NCBI GenBank assembly: GCA_016235345.1 | Contig: JACRLG010000011.1 | Coordinates: 1 to 64,000, forward strand | DNA: 64,000 bases | Source: Deltaproteobacteria bacterium | Lineage (GTDB): Bacteria; Desulfobacterota; Desulfobacteria; Desulfobacterales; Desulfatibacillaceae | Direction: 5' to 3' | Part shown: in pieces, positions 45,154 to 53,855 of the stretch | Position numbering within the stretch: position 1 is the stretch's first letter | Layout of the letters: every line of letters starts with the position of its first letter | The notes under the pieces: generated by a model | Seen by the model: the letters and a program-made list of their open reading frames with translations, nothing else | Database searches by the model: none | Told to the model about the DNA's origin: nothing | Program-made: the position numbers and the translations under genes

Positions 45154-47238
45154 ATGAAAAAAGCAATACTTGTTACAATTTTCGTTTTCGCCGCCTCCAT
45201 TTTACTGTGCGGCGCATCGCTGGCCGCAGCCGGCAAACCGGCCCCAGGAAGCGCATCCGGCGTCTCGGACAGCACCATTCCGGCAGACCTCGACCTTTCG
45301 TGCCCCATAACCGAGGAGGACCTGCCCGCCGAGGATATGGCCAGGCTTTCCCCCTCCGCCAGGGCCGCCCTTTTATCCATTCGCAAGGGCGAATTTTACT
45401 GCACCCGCGCCCAGGAGCTCTGGGAGCAGGGCGACGTGGACGGCGCGGTCCAGAGCCTTGACATGGCCTACCAGCTCCTTTTGCGGGCCGACGCCCAGGA
45501 CAAGGGCAAGTCCGTCGAACTCATACAGCTTAAGGAAGACCTTCGGGTCATCATCTCCCAGCGCCTGGTGGAAATCTACGCCACCCGGTACGTCACGGCC
45601 CAGGGGGAAAACAACGGCATCCTGATGCCGGGCACCGACAACAAGTACGTCAATTACGAAATCGGCCTTTTAACCGGAATCGAAAGCGGCTTCTTCAAAA
45701 GGAGCTACGCCAGAAGCGGCATGTACCGCCCCATGATTCTGGAAAAACTCAAGAGGGCCGGGCTTCCCGAAGAACTTTCATGGCTGCCCCTAATCGAAAG
45801 CGGGTTCAAGGACTCGGCCTTTTCGCCCGCCCGCGCCCTGGGGCTGTGGCAGTTCATCCCCTCGACGGGCATCCGTTTCGGCCTTAGCCGTGACAAGTTC
45901 ATTGACGAGCGCATGGACCCGGAAAAGGCCACCGACGCCGCCATCAAATATCTCCAGGCCCTTCACAACATGTTCGGGGACTGGATCACCTGCCTTGCGG
46001 CCTACAACTGCGGCGAGGGCCGGATAATAAGGGAGATCAACAAGAAAAAGATACCCTACCTGGACAATTTCTGGGACCTGTACGAAAACCTTCCCCGCGA
46101 GACCGCCCGGTACGTGCCCAGATTCTTCGCAACCCTGATGATAATCAAGGACCCGGCCAAGTACGGCATGGAGCTTCCGGCCCTGATTCCGCCGCCCAGG
46201 TACAAGGTTCACCGGCTCACCCGTCAGGTGCACCTTATGCAGATAGCGCGCGCAATAGGTTTCGAGGAGGCCGACCTGGTCACCTTAAACCCTGAGTTAA
46301 AGCTCAGGATGACTCCCTCGGAACCCTACGACTTAAGACTTCCCCAGGCTTTTGACGGCGACCTCCTGGCCATGCTGGACGCGGTCCCGGAATACAACCC
46401 GCCCAAGCCCACCTACACCTACCACACGGTTCAGGTGGGGGACACCCTCACCAACCTTTCGCGCAGATACGGGATTTCCGTAAGCACTATCTGCCTTCTT
46501 AACGGCCTTCGCGCCGAAGCCAGCCTTTACAAGGGAAAGGTGCTGAAAATTCCGTCTGCCGTCTGCGAGCCCCCGGTTCTTTTGGCCTCCGCGGATGGCT
46601 CGACACCGGAGCAGCCGGTTCTTGCCGATCAGCCCGCCGAGAAAGTGACCGTACCGCCCCCTGCTCCGAAACCGGAGCCTCACGAAGCTGTCCAGTCCAG
46701 TCAGCCCGATGAGGTCCAGCCCGTTCTGCCTGAGCCCGCGAAGCCTGATTACAAGTCCAAGGCCGCAAAGGCCAGGGAAAGGGCCGAACGCGAAAGAAAG
46801 GCCGCCCTTGAGGAAAAGGAGAGGCTGAAGAAGGAAAAAGAGAAGGAAAAGGAGAAGGAAAGGCTCAGGAAGGAAAAGGAGAAGGAGGAGCGCGCCAGAA
46901 AGGCCGCCGCCAAGCCCAGGACCTCAATCTTGAGCCACACGGTGGAAAAGGGCGACACCATCTTCAACCTGGCCCAGCGCTACAACACCACCATCCCGGC
47001 CATAGTGAAGGCCAACGACCTTCCCTCCAAGCGCATAAAAATCGGCCAGACCTTAAAGGTCCCCACCTCCAAGCCGCCCGAGGAGAAAAAGGCCCCCAAG
47101 ACCTACAAGGTCAAAAAGGGCGACACGGCCATATCCATAGCCCGCAAGCACGACATGACCCTGAGCGATTTTCTGAAGCTCAACAAGTTCACGAAAAAGA
47201 CCAAGGTCAAGCGCGGCGAGACAGTAAAGGTGGAATGA
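45154..47238 (+). CDS. mltD: LysM-containing lytic murein transglycosylase (MltD type)
   Basis: 694 residues: Sec signal (MKKAILVTIFVFAASILLCG), helical region, SLT lysozyme-like domain (about 200-330) with catalytic Glu215 in LPLIESGFKDSAFSP, GLWQFIPSTG and AAYNCGEGR, then three LysM repeats (starting YHTVQVGDTL near 424, SHTVEKGDTI near 595 and YKVKKGDTAI near 650). A long Lys/Glu/Arg-rich helix (about 525-590) separates LysM 1 from 2. It cleaves peptidoglycan in the periplasm. A strong terminator follows directly. Confidence 0.92.
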   Translation: MKKAILVTIFVFAASILLCGASLAAAGKPAPGSASGVSDSTIPADLDLSCPITEEDLPAEDMARLSPSARAALLSIRKGEFYCTRAQELWEQGDVDGAVQSLDMAYQLLLRADAQDKGKSVELIQLKEDLRVIISQRLVEIYATRYVTAQGENNGILMPGTDNKYVNYEIGLLTGIESGFFKRSYARSGMYRPMILEKLKRAGLPEELSWLPLIESGFKDSAFSPARALGLWQFIPSTGIRFGLSRDKFIDERMDPEKATDAAIKYLQALHNMFGDWITCLAAYNCGEGRIIREINKKKIPYLDNFWDLYENLPRETARYVPRFFATLMIIKDPAKYGMELPALIPPPRYKVHRLTRQVHLMQIARAIGFEEADLVTLNPELKLRMTPSEPYDLRLPQAFDGDLLAMLDAVPEYNPPKPTYTYHTVQVGDTLTNLSRRYGISVSTICLLNGLRAEASLYKGKVLKIPSAVCEPPVLLASADGSTPEQPVLADQPAEKVTVPPPAPKPEPHEAVQSSQPDEVQPVLPEPAKPDYKSKAAKARERAERERKAALEEKERLKKEKEKEKEKERLRKEKEKEERARKAAAKPRTSILSHTVEKGDTIFNLAQRYNTTIPAIVKANDLPSKRIKIGQTLKVPTSKPPEEKKAPKTYKVKKGDTAISIARKHDMTLSDFLKLNKFTKKTKVKRGETVKVE

Positions 47239-47250
47239 TCCATTTTCCTC

Positions 47251-47294
47251 CCAGGCATCCTGCAGCCAGTGGCGCAGGATGCCTGGATGTTTTT
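47251..47294 (+). terminator. Rho-independent terminator after mltD
   Basis: Perfect 13-bp arms CCAGGCATCCTGC (47251-47263) and GCAGGATGCCTGG (47274-47286) with a 10-base loop and a following T-run. Confidence 0.9.
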
Positions 47295-47300
47295 CCCCTG

Positions 47301-47328
47301 TTGCATTCCGCGAACAAAGCGGTATAAT
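47301..47328 (+). promoter_or_regulatory. Sigma-70-type promoter upstream of the outer-membrane barrel gene
   Basis: TTGCAT (47301-47306), 16-bp spacer, TATAAT (47323-47328). It implies a leader of about 170 bases. Confidence 0.6.
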
Positions 47329-47502
47329 GTCCACCCATCGGCGATATATTATTATGGGGAGCAGGCCCTCAGTTCCATTTTTCAAACTCCAAAAAACGTT
47401 GGAGGAGAAGTCTGGTATTTCTCCCCCCGGCCTGGCTCCCTTGAAGAATGAAAAAAACCATGCTTGGCTTAATAGTTACAGACACCCCGCTTGGAGGAAA
47501 CC

Positions 47503-48141
47503 ATGAAAAATCGGCTCGCGTGTATAATTGCCACAGGCATCCTGTTTTTCGGCCTGACCGGAGCCCTGGCCGCTGAAACCGGGGACAAGGCCCAGCGTCA
47601 CGGCAAGATTTCCGTGGGAGCGCGGGCGGGCTACAACCAGTTCGAGGGCGGAGAGCTTGACGGCAACGAAGTGGAAATCGATCCGTCCGGCTGTTACGGG
47701 GTCAACGCCTCTTATTTTGTCTGGAAGGACCTTTCGGTCGAAGGCGCTCTCGAGTACGGCAGATACCGCTTCAACCTCAAGCCGCCGGGAGAGAAGCTGG
47801 CCCAGGAGATAGGCGACGTCGAGCAGGTGGGCTTTTTGTGCACCATCCGCTATCAGCCGCTTATGTTCAAGGACGTGATGCCTTACGTGGGCGTGGGCGC
47901 GGGCTATTACGCCCACGACTTCGACCATTTCGTCCAGGGCGTCGAGGTAAAGCTTGCGGACGACTTCGGGTTTCACGTGGCCGCAGGTGGCGATTACCAC
48001 GCCCAGGGCCCGGTATGGCTCACCCTTGACATGCGCTACACCTGGAACGATACCCATGAAGAGGACCCGACAATCAAGAATCCCCAGGATATCTGCCTGG
48101 ACGTTTTCCAGGCCTTTGTGGGCATGAAGCTTTATTTCTGA
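47503..48141 (+). CDS. Outer-membrane beta-barrel protein (OmpW-like)
   Basis: 212 residues with a signal peptide (MKNRLACIIATGILFFGLTG, ending AAAET). The mature part is rich in alternating aromatic/polar strands (ISVGARAGYNQFEGGEL, YVGVGAGYYAHDF) and ends in KLYF with a terminal Phe, as expected for BAM-inserted barrels. The ligand is unknown. GGAGGAAACC precedes the ATG at 47503. Confidence 0.8.
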   Translation: MKNRLACIIATGILFFGLTGALAAETGDKAQRHGKISVGARAGYNQFEGGELDGNEVEIDPSGCYGVNASYFVWKDLSVEGALEYGRYRFNLKPPGEKLAQEIGDVEQVGFLCTIRYQPLMFKDVMPYVGVGAGYYAHDFDHFVQGVEVKLADDFGFHVAAGGDYHAQGPVWLTLDMRYTWNDTHEEDPTIKNPQDICLDVFQAFVGMKLYF

Positions 48142-48235
48142 TCCGGATTGCGTTTCCGGTCGTTCGGGAAAAACCCGAAAAGGCGGCGGATGCCCTGATA
48201 GCGGCGTCCGCCGCCCTTTTTATTGGGGCCGGGCG

Positions 48236-48811
48236 TCAGGCAAGCTCGCGGTGGCGGAAGCAGTCGGTTGTGTGATCGTTCACCATCCCAACCGACTGCA
48301 TGAAGGCGTAGCAGGCAATCGGCCCCACAAAGGAGAAGCCCCGGCGCTTCATGTCCCGGCTCATGGCCTCGGATTCCGGGGTGCGGGCCGGAACCTCCGA
48401 AATATGCCCGAACCTGTTGACAATGGGCCTGTTTCCGACGAAAGACCAGAGGTAGTCCGCCAAAGAGCCGAATTCCTCAATCACTTCCAGCGCCCTTTTT
48501 GCGTTGTTCACTGCGGCCTCTATCTTTTTCCGGTTGCGCACGATGCCTGGGTCCTTCATGAGGGCCTCCACCCGGTCGTGTCCGAACCGGGCCACCTTTT
48601 CGGGATCGAAGCCCGCAAAGGCCGCCCGGTAAGCCTCGCGCTTTTTCAGAATGGTGATCCAGGAAAGCCCGGCCTGGGAGCATTCCAGGACCAGAAACTC
48701 GAAAAGGACCCGGTCGTCCCGAATCGGCTCGCCCCATTCCCTGTCGTGGTAATCTATGTAAAGAGGGTCGCCGGTCACCCAGGCGCAGCGTGTAAAATTT
48801 CGGTCCTGCAT
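48236..48811 (-). CDS. tag: DNA-3-methyladenine glycosylase I
   Basis: 191 residues. It removes N3-methyladenine from DNA. CAWVTGDPLYIDYHDREWG begins the fold with the zinc Cys and His, and HTTDCFRH supplies the other two ligands. The ATG at 48811 is preferred since it directly precedes the conserved RCAW block; an open frame upstream lacks support. Confidence 0.92.
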   Translation of the reverse strand: MQDRNFTRCAWVTGDPLYIDYHDREWGEPIRDDRVLFEFLVLECSQAGLSWITILKKREAYRAAFAGFDPEKVARFGHDRVEALMKDPGIVRNRKKIEAAVNNAKRALEVIEEFGSLADYLWSFVGNRPIVNRFGHISEVPARTPESEAMSRDMKRRGFSFVGPIACYAFMQSVGMVNDHTTDCFRHRELA

Positions 48812-48924
48812 TGTTTTCCCCCGCAGAAGAAATATGATAAACTTGCAAGCGGACAATCTTTGTGGGTCCGACTCAAATACCGGATGGCCGCTGTAGCCAT
48901 CCGCACTTTCCAACGGAGGATACC

Positions 48925-49731
48925 ATGAAAAGATCACTCATGCGAATCGTTACGGCGGCCTTGGTTTCACTTTTCCTTTTCGCCTGCACCCACGCACCCA
49001 TAACGGGGCGCAGCCAGCTAAGCCTCGTGTCCGGCTCCGAGATGCTCTCCATGAGCCAGAGCGAATACAAGAAATTCATGGCTTCCGCAAAGCCTTCCTC
49101 GCGGGCCGCCGACACGGCAATGGTGAAGAGGGTGGGCGCGCGCATACAGGCCGCCGTGGAAACATGGTACAGACAGAACAACATGGCCGCCGAGCTTAAA
49201 TCCTACGCCTGGGAATTCAACCTTGTGGAAGGCAAGGACGTCAACGCATGGTGCATGCCCGGCGGCAAGGTGGTGGTCTACGAGGGGCTCCTGCCCGTCA
49301 GCCGGGACGAGGCGGGCCTCGCGGTGGTGATGGGCCACGAGATAGCCCACGCCGTGGCCAACCACGGAGGCGAGCGCATGAGCCAGCAGCTTTTGGTGCA
49401 GATGGGCGGAACGGCCCTTTCCGTGGCCCTTAAGGACAAACCCAAACAGACCCAGTCCATCTGGCTTTCCGCCTTCGGCATAGGGGCCACCGTTGGGGCG
49501 ATTTTGCCATACAGCCGCCTGCACGAGAGCGAGGCCGACCGGCTGGGCCTCATCTTCATGGCCATGGCTGGCTACGACCCGCACGCGGCCACAGATTTCT
49601 GGCAGCGCATGGCCAAGATGAAACAGGGAGCCGCCCCGCCTCAAATTTTGAGCACCCACCCCTCGGACGCGAACCGCATAAACGACATCAACAAGCATAT
49701 GGCGGAGGCGATGAAATACTATAAGCCCTGA
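48925..49731 (+). CDS. M48-family metalloprotease lipoprotein (LoiP/YcaL-like)
   Basis: 268 residues. The signal ends in LFLFAC, so Cys21 is the likely lipidated residue. Zinc motif HEIAH at 138-142 with third ligand Glu201/203 in HESEADR. Such periplasmic proteases take part in outer-membrane protein quality control. GGAGG lies 7 bp before the chosen ATG. The gene ends before palindromic repeat copy C. Confidence 0.9.
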   Translation: MKRSLMRIVTAALVSLFLFACTHAPITGRSQLSLVSGSEMLSMSQSEYKKFMASAKPSSRAADTAMVKRVGARIQAAVETWYRQNNMAAELKSYAWEFNLVEGKDVNAWCMPGGKVVVYEGLLPVSRDEAGLAVVMGHEIAHAVANHGGERMSQQLLVQMGGTALSVALKDKPKQTQSIWLSAFGIGATVGAILPYSRLHESEADRLGLIFMAMAGYDPHAATDFWQRMAKMKQGAAPPQILSTHPSDANRINDINKHMAEAMKYYKP

Positions 49732-49756
49732 CGACAGCCCGTCTGTCAGCCCGTCT

Positions 49757-49860
49757 AAAAACGCGAACTGCTGTGTCAAGCGTCAAAGCCAATTTCGGTC
49801 ACGTACAGAAGAGTACGCTCCCTCATTGGCTTTTAGCTTTCCTTGCATTTCATCGTTTTT
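49757..49860 (+). repeat. Gene-3'-end palindromic element, copy C
   Basis: In the sense of the upstream plus gene the order is reversed relative to A and B: AAAAACG (49757-49763) pairs with CGTTTTT (49854-49860), with inner AGCCAATTT/CATTGGCTT arms and the GTACAGAAGAGTACGCTCC core (reverse of GGAGCGTACGCTTTTGTAC with changes). Confidence 0.7.
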
Positions 49861-49927
49861 ATCCAGGCTGCATATCCAGTTTTCTTCAATTCCGGAAAAT
49901 GCCGGGACAATGCCCTAATGGCTTTTC

Positions 49928-49975
49928 AAAAGGACGCCGGATGAGAAATTTAGACCTCTCATCCGGCGTCCTTTT
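49928..49975. terminator. Bidirectional terminator, 19-bp perfect stem
   Basis: AAAAGGACGCCGGATGAGA (49928-49946) pairs perfectly with 49957-49975; A- and T-runs lie on both sides. It can stop transcription from both neighbouring convergent genes. Confidence 0.85.
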
Positions 49976-50021
49976 TTGGCATCCGAAAATCCGACTGCCA
50001 AAGCCTGTATTCCATCTCGGC

Positions 50022-50145
50022 CTGGGGGGCTGCAAGCGATGAGCCGCAAGGCGCGCGAGCGAGTGGTGAGGGAGCGTACGCTTTTGTACGTGACCGAAGC
50101 GCGAGGCGACGCGCAACACAGCGGATCGCGCTTGCAGCCCCCCAG
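50022..50145 (-). repeat. Gene-3'-end palindromic element, copy B
   Basis: Perfect 17-bp arms, CTGGGGGGCTGCAAGCG (50022-50038) and its complement (50129-50145), around a core GGAGCGTACGCTTTTGTACG shared with copy A. It ends 5 bp before the stop codon of the CsgD-like gene. Confidence 0.8.
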
Positions 50146-50150
50146 AGGGG

Positions 50151-50825
50151 TTAGAGGTATTTGGCCACCCACAGGGCCGCCTGGAGGCGGTTGGGCACGT
50201 CGATCTTCTTGAAGATGTTGTATATGTGGCTTTTTACGGTGTGGAGGCTGATGAAGAGGTCTTCGCCGATTTCCTGGTTGCTGGAACCGGCCGCGATGCG
50301 GAGGAGGATTTCCCTCTCCCTGGCGGTGAGGGTCTTGGCCACCTGTTCGGGAAGCGTGGCTTCGTGCTCCGGCTCAAGCAGAAAGGTGGTGAGGGTTTCG
50401 CGGGAATACCACAGCTCCCCTGAAAGAATGGCCTTTATGCCCTTTAAAATGATCGGGAGCGGCATGTTGTCGTAGAAGACCCCCCTCATGCCCCGGCTCA
50501 TGGCCTCGCGGGTGAGTTTCCTCTCCTTGCCCACGTTGAACAGGGCCAGGTAGTCGCCGCCGTTTTTGGGGTCCTTGATTTCTATCCCGGCGGCCCACAG
50601 GGGAAGGCCGGTGGCGTTCAGGCAATCCAGAAGCACGAGCCTTGGCGAGTCCGGGGGAGAGGAAAGGGGTGCGTAATCGACGCCCGTGGTGCAGTCGAGC
50701 CTGGATTCGTTTTTGATGAACCAGGAGAAAAGCTCGTTTTGAAGGCGGTGGGGGCCTACGACGTGCACCGATCCGCAAGAGGCGGACTCACCTGTGGATT
50801 CCATCCGGGAATCTTTGTGAGCCAT
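50151..50825 (-). CDS. LuxR/CsgD-like transcriptional regulator
   Basis: 224 residues. N-terminal receiver-like half without a clear phosphoacceptor Asp, including GVFYDNMPLPIILKGIKAIL and GELWYSRETLTTFLLE, which resembles CsgD-type regulators. The C-terminal LuxR HTH is clear: LTAREREILLRIAAGSSNQE followed by IGEDLFISLHTVKSHIYNIF. No curli genes are visible in this window, so its target is unknown. The ATG at 50825 or 50804. Confidence 0.85.
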   Translation of the reverse strand: MAHKDSRMESTGESASCGSVHVVGPHRLQNELFSWFIKNESRLDCTTGVDYAPLSSPPDSPRLVLLDCLNATGLPLWAAGIEIKDPKNGGDYLALFNVGKERKLTREAMSRGMRGVFYDNMPLPIILKGIKAILSGELWYSRETLTTFLLEPEHEATLPEQVAKTLTAREREILLRIAAGSSNQEIGEDLFISLHTVKSHIYNIFKKIDVPNRLQAALWVAKYL

Positions 50826-50908
50826 GTCGGAAACTCGCGCACCGTTAGAAAAGGACAGGGACTACCGGTAAGGGTGGACAGGGGGTGCTTTCCACCGGCC
50901 TTGGATCA

Positions 50909-51238
50909 TCAGGGCAGGGGAGCCAGCCGGAACCTGCGGTCAAAACGGATGGCCATGCCCCGTGCGTCGGACCTCACCACAACGCCAGCCAGCTTCACCC
51001 GCGCACCCGTTCGACCGAGCTTTTTCAGGCCGGGCACGGGAATGAGAAGCCCCACCTCCACGCGGGTATCCACGCTCAAGGGGGTCTCGCACGGGAAATA
51101 TCCGCCGCCCGAAGACACGTCGCGGGTTCCCAGCGCAAGGGGCCGATTGTTCCTTGGCCCTCCCACCACGGAGACTATGGCTGGGAGATTCAAATCGTAA
51201 CGCGGGAAATTTCTTTTTTCGCTGTTCATCGTGGCCAT
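50909..51238 (-). CDS. PilZ-domain protein
   Basis: 109 residues, almost only a PilZ domain. KRNFPRYDL provides the RxxxR c-di-GMP motif (the spacing is R-x3-R) and RDVSSGGGYF the D/NxSxxG motif. Likely a c-di-GMP receptor; no partner domain. ATG at 51229 is the alternative start. Confidence 0.8.
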   Translation of the reverse strand: MATMNSEKRNFPRYDLNLPAIVSVVGGPRNNRPLALGTRDVSSGGGYFPCETPLSVDTRVEVGLLIPVPGLKKLGRTGARVKLAGVVVRSDARGMAIRFDRRFRLAPLP

Positions 51239-51359
51239 GTCATTAATCCCCGAACGCGGCAGGGCGCATGAAAGCTCCTTGCCCGCGCATCAAGAGAAGA
51301 AACCGAAGGCTTCAATTCTTCGGCATTTAAATCCTTTTACTCCCCGGAACCCCTTTTCG

Positions 51360-52250
51360 TCAAATACTTTTTCCCCGAACCGGGTTGGCGTAGCAGTAAA
51401 GGCAGCCGTGGGGGCAGGGATGGAGGCCGTAGTCGCCCACGTCGCGGCTTTCGTGACATCCGCAGCCCGCCTGCCTCCGCTGGCCCGCATCCGCCCTTCC
51501 GGAAAGCCTGGCACCCCAGAGGTGTTCCAGAAGGGAGTGATCGACGCAGGCCCCGGAAGGGACCCCGGCCAGTGCGGCGGTTTCTTTCTCGCAACAGCAA
51601 AAAAGGCCGATGCCACGATTTTTAAGCCTGGCTTCGAGGTCCTTCAGCAACATGACCTTTTCCGCCTCGCAGGGTGAAACGAGGCGAAGGCCGTGGAGGG
51701 CCGAAACCCGCCGCATGACCTTGGGGTAGTGATCCAGAAAACTCGTGGTGCACCGCCCGACTCCGGCTTCGGACGCGGCCTCCGCTATGGCGTCGAAATC
51801 GTCAAGGTTACCAAGGACCGGGCCTTCATTTACGGTGTAATGGCAGATGGGATCGAACCTCCAGTTGACCGCGCCTTTTCCGGCAAGGGCCGCGAGCTCG
51901 GCGAACTGTTCGAGGCGAAGTTCAAGGGGCGGAAGATTGGGTTCAAAAAGCGGGTTTTTGGAATTCACGGTGAAATGAAAATAAAGTTTAAGCCCCATGT
52001 CCAGAAGGCGCAGTCCGTAGGCTCCATCCAGGAAGGGCCGGTAATTTTTCGACCAGAACACTATTCCCGCCACTTGGCCCGGCGGAACTGGTATGATATG
52101 AGTCTTTTGGTTATAGGGATTGGTAAGGGAGAAAAACCCGGCCTTCATGCGCTTCATGAACCAGTCCATGAAAAAGGCGGGTATGTCCGTGCGCCGGGAC
52201 GCGGACAGGACCGTAAGATCGCTGGTGCCGGTTGAAGGAAGGGTTTCCAT
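51360..52250 (-). CDS. DUF1848-family protein
   Basis: 296 residues. The N-terminal LSASRRTDIPAFFMDWFMKR and the region VFWSKNYRPFL, WRFDPICHYTVNE match DUF1848 proteins. The C-terminus contains a Cys-rich cluster (CGCHESRDVGDYG, then CPHGCLYCYAN) that probably binds Fe-S, as in radical-SAM-like enzymes; function is not established. The start codon at 52250 overlaps the asnS start on the other strand by two bases. Confidence 0.8.
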   Translation of the reverse strand: METLPSTGTSDLTVLSASRRTDIPAFFMDWFMKRMKAGFFSLTNPYNQKTHIIPVPPGQVAGIVFWSKNYRPFLDGAYGLRLLDMGLKLYFHFTVNSKNPLFEPNLPPLELRLEQFAELAALAGKGAVNWRFDPICHYTVNEGPVLGNLDDFDAIAEAASEAGVGRCTTSFLDHYPKVMRRVSALHGLRLVSPCEAEKVMLLKDLEARLKNRGIGLFCCCEKETAALAGVPSGACVDHSLLEHLWGARLSGRADAGQRRQAGCGCHESRDVGDYGLHPCPHGCLYCYANPVRGKSI

Positions 52251-53622
52251 GGCGGCCAATATACCACGGCGCATGAAGATAAGGGCGCTTTTTGAGGCGG
52301 ACGGGGAAAATCCCGACGTCCTGGCAAAGGGATGGGTTCGCACGGTGCGCGACCACAGGGACTTCGTTTTCGTAGAGATTAACGACGGCTCCTGTTTAAC
52401 CAGCCTTCAGGCGGTGGCGGACGCCGGAAGCCCGGCCTACGGGGTCTTGAGCGGGCTTTCCACGGGCAGCTCGGTTGCGGTGCGCGGAGCCCTTGTCCCC
52501 TCCCCGGCCAAGGGCCAGAAATGGGAGCTTAGGGCCCTAAGCGCCGAAAAGCTGGGGGATGCGCCCGAAGACTTCCCTCTCCAGAAAAAGCGCCATTCGG
52601 ACGAATTTTTGCGCACCATAGCGCACCTCCGGCCCCGCACCAACAAGTTCTCGGCGGTTTTCCGGGTGCGCTCGGCCCTTGCGCTTTCCATTCACGATTT
52701 TTTCCGGGACCGGGGCTTCTTCTACATCCACACCCCCATAATTACCGCCTCGGACTGCGAGGGCGCAGGCGACATGTTCAGGGTCAGCACCCTTTCGCCC
52801 GGCGAGCCTAACGAAAACGACTTCTTCGGACGCCCGGCCCATCTTACGGTATCGGGCCAGCTTGCGGCGGAGATGTTCGCCTGCGCACTTTCGGACGTCT
52901 ATACTTTCGGCCCAACCTTTCGGGCCGAGAACTCCAACACCGCCCGGCACGCGGCTGAATTCTGGATGGTGGAGCCGGAATCGGCCTTTTCGGATGCCGT
53001 TGACAACATGGCCCTGGCCGAGGACTTCCTGCGCCACCTTGCAAACTTCGCACTTACCGAATGCGGCGAGGACCTCTCGCTTTTTTCGCGCTTCGTGGAC
53101 CCAAGGCTCATTCCCACCCTTACGGCAATAGCAAGCGGCCCCTTCGCCCGGATTTCCTACACCCAAGCCATCGACATCCTTCAGAAATCCGGCGAAAAAT
53201 TCCAGTACCCGCCCGTTTGGGGAAATGACCTGGCCACAGAGCACGAGAGGTTTCTCGCCGAGACCCACGTGAAAGGCCCGGTGATCGTCTTCGATTATCC
53301 CAAAAGCCTCAAGCCCTTCTACATGAGGCTTAACGACGATGGCAAAACCGTGGCTGCCATGGACGTTTTGGTTCCACGGATAGGGGAGATAATCGGCGGA
53401 AGCCAGAGGGAGGAGAGGGGCGAGGTCCTTTCCGGGCGCATGAAAGAGGCCGGGCTCAATTCGGACGAATACTCCTGGTACGCGGATTCCCGCCGCTACG
53501 GCTCGGTGATTCACAGCGGCTTCGGCCTGGGCTTTGAAAGGCTCGTGATGCTGGTGACCGGGGTTTCCAACATAAGGGACGTCATCCCCTACCCCAGGAC
53601 TCCGGGGTCCATAGCGTTTTGA
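52249..53622 (+). CDS. asnS: Asparaginyl-tRNA synthetase
   Basis: 457 residues, class II, with an N-terminal OB-fold (VLAKGWVRTVRDHRDFVFVE) and catalytic motifs: motif 2 FRAENSNTARHAAEFWMVEP and motif 3 GLGFERLVML. The TARHAAEF segment, with GDMFRVSTL, fits AsnS better than AspS. GGAAGG stands 7 bp before the ATG at 52249; 52273 is possible. Its promoter must lie inside the divergent DUF1848 gene. Confidence 0.93.
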   Translation: MAANIPRRMKIRALFEADGENPDVLAKGWVRTVRDHRDFVFVEINDGSCLTSLQAVADAGSPAYGVLSGLSTGSSVAVRGALVPSPAKGQKWELRALSAEKLGDAPEDFPLQKKRHSDEFLRTIAHLRPRTNKFSAVFRVRSALALSIHDFFRDRGFFYIHTPIITASDCEGAGDMFRVSTLSPGEPNENDFFGRPAHLTVSGQLAAEMFACALSDVYTFGPTFRAENSNTARHAAEFWMVEPESAFSDAVDNMALAEDFLRHLANFALTECGEDLSLFSRFVDPRLIPTLTAIASGPFARISYTQAIDILQKSGEKFQYPPVWGNDLATEHERFLAETHVKGPVIVFDYPKSLKPFYMRLNDDGKTVAAMDVLVPRIGEIIGGSQREERGEVLSGRMKEAGLNSDEYSWYADSRRYGSVIHSGFGLGFERLVMLVTGVSNIRDVIPYPRTPGSIAF

Positions 53623-53707
53623 ACCTGCCGCATTTTTTTGATTAGAACTCATCTCAAAAATATTTTCGTCATGAGATTGAGCGAAAAATTCAAGGGGAAG
53701 GTTGCCA

Positions 53708-53759
53708 GGCGCAAAAGGACCGGAGGCATGGTTATTCCATGTTGAGGACCTTTTGCGCC
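53708..53759. repeat. Nested hairpin with 11-bp perfect outer stem
   Basis: GGCGCAAAAGG (53708-53718) pairs with CCTTTTGCGCC (53749-53759), enclosing an inner CATGG/CCATG arm. It lies 90 bp downstream of asnS, without a T-run at its end, so a structural repeat or small mobile palindrome is more likely than a plain terminator. Confidence 0.6.
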
Positions 53760-53855
53760 GATGACGCAGCCATTGGATTTTGCAGCCAATCGTAATAGAA
53801 ACGGCAGGAGCTTCAAGGAGCCTTTTCCATAAAAATTCAAAAAGGACAGTCGGGC

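Larger units (their letters stand above)
49732..50150. other. Repeat-rich convergent intergenic region
   Basis: No gene. It holds repeat copies C and B of the 3'-end palindromic family and, between them, a perfect 19-bp terminator hairpin. It separates the M48 gene (plus) and the CsgD-like gene (minus), which converge. Confidence 0.75.

Noticed and set aside
53641-53855. Short coding gene between asnS and the signal-peptide frame
   Set aside because: Frames overlap the nested hairpin at 53708-53759 and have no motif.
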